Assembly: GCF_000237925.1 (NCBI RefSeq)
Contig: NC_031496.1
Location: 21,335,038 to 21,399,037, forward strand
Source: Schistosoma mansoni
Lineage: Eukaryota; Platyhelminthes; Trematoda; Strigeidida; Schistosomatidae
DNA length: 64,000 nt
Direction of reading: 5' to 3'
Shown here: in pieces, positions 61,901 to 64,000 of the stretch
Layout: every line of letters starts with the position of its first letter
Position numbering within the stretch: the first letter of the stretch is position 1
Position numbers and translations under genes: made by a program
The notes under the pieces: model-generated
The model's input: the letters and a program-made list of their open reading frames with translations, nothing else
The model's database searches: none
Told to the model about the DNA's origin: nothing

Positions 61901-63199
61901 AAGATAAGTACTTTTATCAAAATACCATCAGTTTACTCAATGTTAACAATACAAAACAAATTATTCTATTTTATCTTTCAAGCTATCAATCTGAAAAGGC
62001 CAACAAAAATTCTGTCTAAATATATCTATATAATTTTACATAGTTGAAATCATAAGTCAACTGAAGCTAGACCACCATGGAAAACCTAGAAGCACTGGAT
62101 AGCCGCTTCGTTCTATTGTGGGACTCCTCAACAGTGCTCATCCACAATCCCGCCTCGCGGGATTCAAACCCAGGACCTATCTGTACAACTCGAATATGCT
62201 CCATCTTTTTATAATGACGAATATTTAAGCTTATAAGTTAGTATTAAAGCTTAGAAAACAAATAAGAACAAAATGAATAAGTAGTTTGAATATATCAGAA
62301 ATATCAGTATATAACACAAATAAAATCTCATCTATAAATTTATATTTTAGTTTATAAAAAAGGTAAAAAAAAATCAATTTTTGATCAGAATTGATCATTA
62401 TAAATTTAGTGTATTTAAGAATATAGATGTGACTATTAAATTTGTGTGTGAATTCGATTCCAAAATTTTTTTTAACTGGAAAATGGTTTTTTTCTTTTTT
62501 TTTGTTTTGAAAAATCAATAATTTAAGCCATTTATTCATTAATTATCTGAAATATTAATGAAATATAGTCTTTATATCTTTTCATTTAAGAGATGCTTAC
62601 TAGAGGGTTTTAATGTACGTTTTGAATTCTTTTAATTTCAGGTCATTTAAGTGGATGTTAATTAGTTCAAATGTATGAATATCTTTTTGATCTAATTGAT
62701 CTTTAGTTTATTTTTAGCCTACAGTCATTTCTTGGACGTTTTTCTGTTAACAACTGAAAAATCACCAGATAAAAAGTATATTGGATTTCGTTACAAGAAC
62801 GTTCAAATGTCTTTTTAGGTATCAAAATAATTTCAGTCAGCTTCAAAATGAGCTGAGTAAAACTATTATAAAGAAATATATTAATTCAATCTTCTGATGT
62901 AAGTTATCTCCAATCTTAAAGGTGATATCAAGACAATTGTCAAATTTGATTTCTGATGTAAATATTAAACTATCTGTATAAGTATAGAAATATCACACCC
63001 TCTATTGATGTTCTGAATAGTACAGACTCAAATCTCTAATGGAATATCCCTTTCTTTCAAGCTTTATGAATTCACACTGATAAGAATTAGGTAGACACAT
63101 AATATAATAACTCACCTCGACTCGTTTCATTTTTTGTCTTGCTGTTTCAGTTGAACTAGGGTCTTTTATCTTTCTATTTACTGATCGTATTACTTCCAT
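55882..63199 (-). CDS. Unrecognised helical charged protein, last four exons
   Basis: Four exons join in phase on the minus strand: 63199-63116, 60049-59847, 57442-57364 and 55980-55882, giving 154 residues and a stop. The visible protein is highly charged and mostly helix-forming ([46 protein letters not shown]), then a basic linker ([20 protein letters not shown]) and a C-terminal helix ([17 protein letters not shown]). This suggests a coiled-coil or spectrin-like protein, but I do not recognise the family. The first exon begins right after an acceptor-like TTAG, so its ATG may be internal and the gene probably continues to the right. Stems from splice phase, coding character and polyadenylation signals; no homologue is claimed. 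Confidence 0.7.
57033..57135 (+). mobile_element. tRNA-head/hammerhead element fragment
   Basis: Starts in the B box (GGTTCGAATCT) and reads GCACTG-CTGACGA-GTCCC..AGAAT-GAAAC-GGCCGTC. The core is intact, stem II is weakened and the 3' half of stem I is lost (TGATC), so self-cleavage is doubtful. Confidence 0.7.
57364..57442 (-). CDS. Coiled-coil protein, penultimate exon
   Basis: Completes an Arg codon then encodes [20 protein letters not shown] and DPTFIP. Acceptor CACTGTAG, donor GTAAGT. Confidence 0.68.
57591..57873 (+). mobile_element. Diverged relative of the 303-bp solo LTR
   Basis: Shares collinear phrases with 4362-4664 (GGATATAAGTAGT, TTTACTGTATGGTTCTCAG, AAATACATCTGGTTGTCCC) and ends GCTACA. 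Older than the other two copies; ends uncertain. Confidence 0.5.
57988..58312 (+). mobile_element. Smalpha SINE-like element with hammerhead ribozyme
   Basis: Contains a tRNA-like part with B box GGTTCAAGTCC (58182-58200 region) and the hammerhead core CTGATGA (58235-58241), stem II GTCCCAAATAGGAC (58242-58255), GAAA (58256-58259), then ACGCGCGTC as minimal stem III and cleavage site. Stem I is CCAG with the TTGG that follows. This is the known schistosome Smalpha layout. All core bases are present, so self-cleavage of the transcript is expected. Cleavage would fall after the C at about 58267. Confidence 0.9.
58235..58275 (+). ncRNA. Hammerhead ribozyme (Smalpha type)
   Basis: Core strands CTGATGA and GAAA flank a five-pair stem II, and a GTC cleavage triplet precedes TTGGATTTCACTG, which forms stem I with upstream CCAG. 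The crystallised schistosome hammerhead has the same CTGATGAGTCCCAAATAGGA stretch. Confidence 0.9.
58313..59846. other. Intron of the coiled-coil gene
   Basis: AT-rich. A TA/TATAC tract lies near 59000-59025, and a Penelope-tail-like motif (GCAGTTGATGAGAAACCAC) at 59111-59129 on the plus strand. Otherwise nothing supported. Confidence 0.45.
59847..60049 (-). CDS. Coiled-coil protein, main helical exon
   Basis: Encodes [20 protein letters not shown], then [20 protein letters not shown] and [15 protein letters not shown]. Acceptor TATATAG, donor GTAAGT; ends two bases into a codon, as the next exon needs. Strong charged-helix composition unlike the surrounding DNA. Confidence 0.75.
60690..60965 (+). 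mobile_element. RTE-clade LINE, 3' end
   Basis: Plus strand encodes the C-terminal block of schistosome RTE elements: RERRWKWIGHTLRK, NPEGKRKRGRPKNTLRREIE-like sequence, [20 protein letters not shown], then [10 protein letters not shown]. It ends with a GTAAGTAAGTAA-type short repeat typical of RTE 3' ends. 5'-truncated, one or more lesions. Lies antisense in the coiled-coil gene intron. Confidence 0.85.
60966..62041. other. Intron of the coiled-coil gene
   Basis: Very AT-rich; no feature supported. Confidence 0.45.
62042..62182 (-). mobile_element. tRNA-head/hammerhead element, worn copy
   Basis: Minus strand reads head with B box (GGTTTGAATCC), GCACTG-TTGAGGA-GTCCC..AGAAC-GAAGC-GGCTATC-CAGTGC and tail. 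Stem I is perfect, but the core has TTGAGGA and GAAG in place of CTGANGA and GAAA, so the ribozyme is expected to be inactive. Confidence 0.75.
62183..63115. other. Intron of the coiled-coil gene
   Basis: Very AT-rich; a 102-codon minus frame at 62231-62539 is Lys/Phe/Ile-rich by base composition only. Confidence 0.45.
63116..63199 (-). CDS. Coiled-coil protein, first visible exon
   Basis: 28 codons, [20 protein letters not shown] then RQKMKRVE, phase 0 at the GTGAGT donor. The ATG directly follows an AG, so it is either the start or an internal Met after an acceptor. Confidence 0.65.
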
Positions 63200-63409
63200 C
63201 TAATGGTATAAATTAAATGATAAATATAAAATTAAATATATCAACATTATCCAGTTTATGTAGATAAAATTCTTGTATAAAATAAGGATTCTGTTTAGAA
63301 TTCATTTTTGTCATGTAAATATTGATTTCAAAAAATCAGTAATGCGAGTTGATAGATATCACATACGATGGTGAGACTATAATTTATGGACGAGCCAATC
63401 AGAAGCGCC

Positions 63410-64000
63410 TGAGGGATTTCAAGGTCAGAGTGCCAATTTCAGTACCTGATACTCATGTACAATTGGTTCACAGAGGATTTCAGAGAAAACGTGACAATTA
63501 GGCGGCTACAATAAATGGGACTACTAAGAAGTTCCTTTATTTGCCATTGCATCAATCAATTGACTTGTAGACCTTGCGCAGACTACTCTGATGATGTTAT
63601 CTTTCCATGTAATATATGTTAAAGGAAGAAGTCTGCTAGAATAGGAACTTTTTTCTCTCGATCGAGATTGAGACTAAGGCAAATTATAATAATTGCTGTG
63701 AACTATATAATAAAAGCACCTGTTTTATTGGCTGCAATATTCACAGATGTTACTGAAGCTTCGGCTGTTCAGAGGTTTGAGTGTTTTAGGGATATATGCG
63801 TAATAAAAATGAAAAACCTACACAACCGGAGTACATACAAACAATATTGAAGCTATGTGGTCGAGGCTGAGAGAGTTTTTGTGACCTTATCATGGCTCCA
63901 GAGACCATATGGATGAGTTCCTCTACCTTATGCATTACGATTTTAGAATCTTTGAACCTCTTCTTAACTTTGACAAGTTTTTGGACCATGTAAAAGAAGT
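63410..64000 (+). mobile_element. Merlin-type (ISXO2-like) DNA transposon fragment
   Basis: From 63816 the plus strand encodes TTGVHTNNIEAMWSRLREFL, then PYHGSRDHMDEFLYLMHYDF, the C-terminal block of ISXO2-like transposases, where the Glu of NNIEAMW is the third catalytic acid. A TGA interrupts it at 63882-63884, and the reading frame changes just upstream near 63810. More decayed transposase sequence seems to extend left to about 63410. The element runs off the window; no terminal inverted repeat was found. Confidence 0.68.

Noticed and set aside
1-64000. CRISPR arrays, bacterial operons or phage genes
   Set aside because: No spaced short repeats of that kind, and intron structure and retroelements show a eukaryotic nuclear sequence.

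Overview
The window looks like a piece of a blood-fluke (Schistosoma) nuclear chromosome. It is AT-rich and gene-poor, with short coding exons, introns of several kilobases, and intergenic DNA full of retroelement relics. The best taxonomic marker is a Smalpha-type SINE at about 57988-58312 with a complete hammerhead ribozyme core, a family described from schistosomes. The RTE-clade LINE pieces, Penelope-like pieces, a Merlin-type transposase and Ty3/gypsy debris agree with this.

I can support four host genes. (1) The last two exons of an EHD protein, plus strand, 3673-7370; the 5' part lies left of the window or was not found. (2) A complete seven-exon thioredoxin-related transmembrane protein, TMX1, minus strand, 23518 to 14646, 256 residues. 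(3) A nine-exon RASSF1/5-type Ras effector, plus strand, 27718-52883, predicted 984 residues, with C1, RA and SARAH domains. It carries an acidic insert inside the RA domain and a long tail after the SARAH domain. (4) The last four exons of an unrecognised helical, charged protein, minus strand, 63199 to 55882. Exon joins were set by splice-site sequence, reading phase and family alignment from memory; no search was run.

Genes 1 and 2 converge across about 7 kb that holds Penelope-like relics. Genes 2 and 3 diverge across about 4 kb that is almost wholly Ty3/gypsy debris, including a long inverted repeat. Genes 3 and 4 converge near 53-56 kb. The host genes do not form an obvious pathway: EHD is membrane trafficking, TMX1 is ER redox folding, RASSF is Ras/Hippo signalling.

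The most interesting mobile DNA is a second hammerhead family, different from Smalpha. It has a tRNA-like head (A and B boxes), a CTGAGGA-type hammerhead and a 3' tail. It occurs as a head-to-tail tandem with a 401-nt period (43127-43616), as an inverted pair with a 12-bp target duplication (51840-52217), as a tail-only foldback with a 14-bp target duplication (1696-1840), and as several worn single copies. This layout resembles the small hammerhead retroelements called retrozymes, and Penelope-like relics that could have mobilised them lie in the same window.
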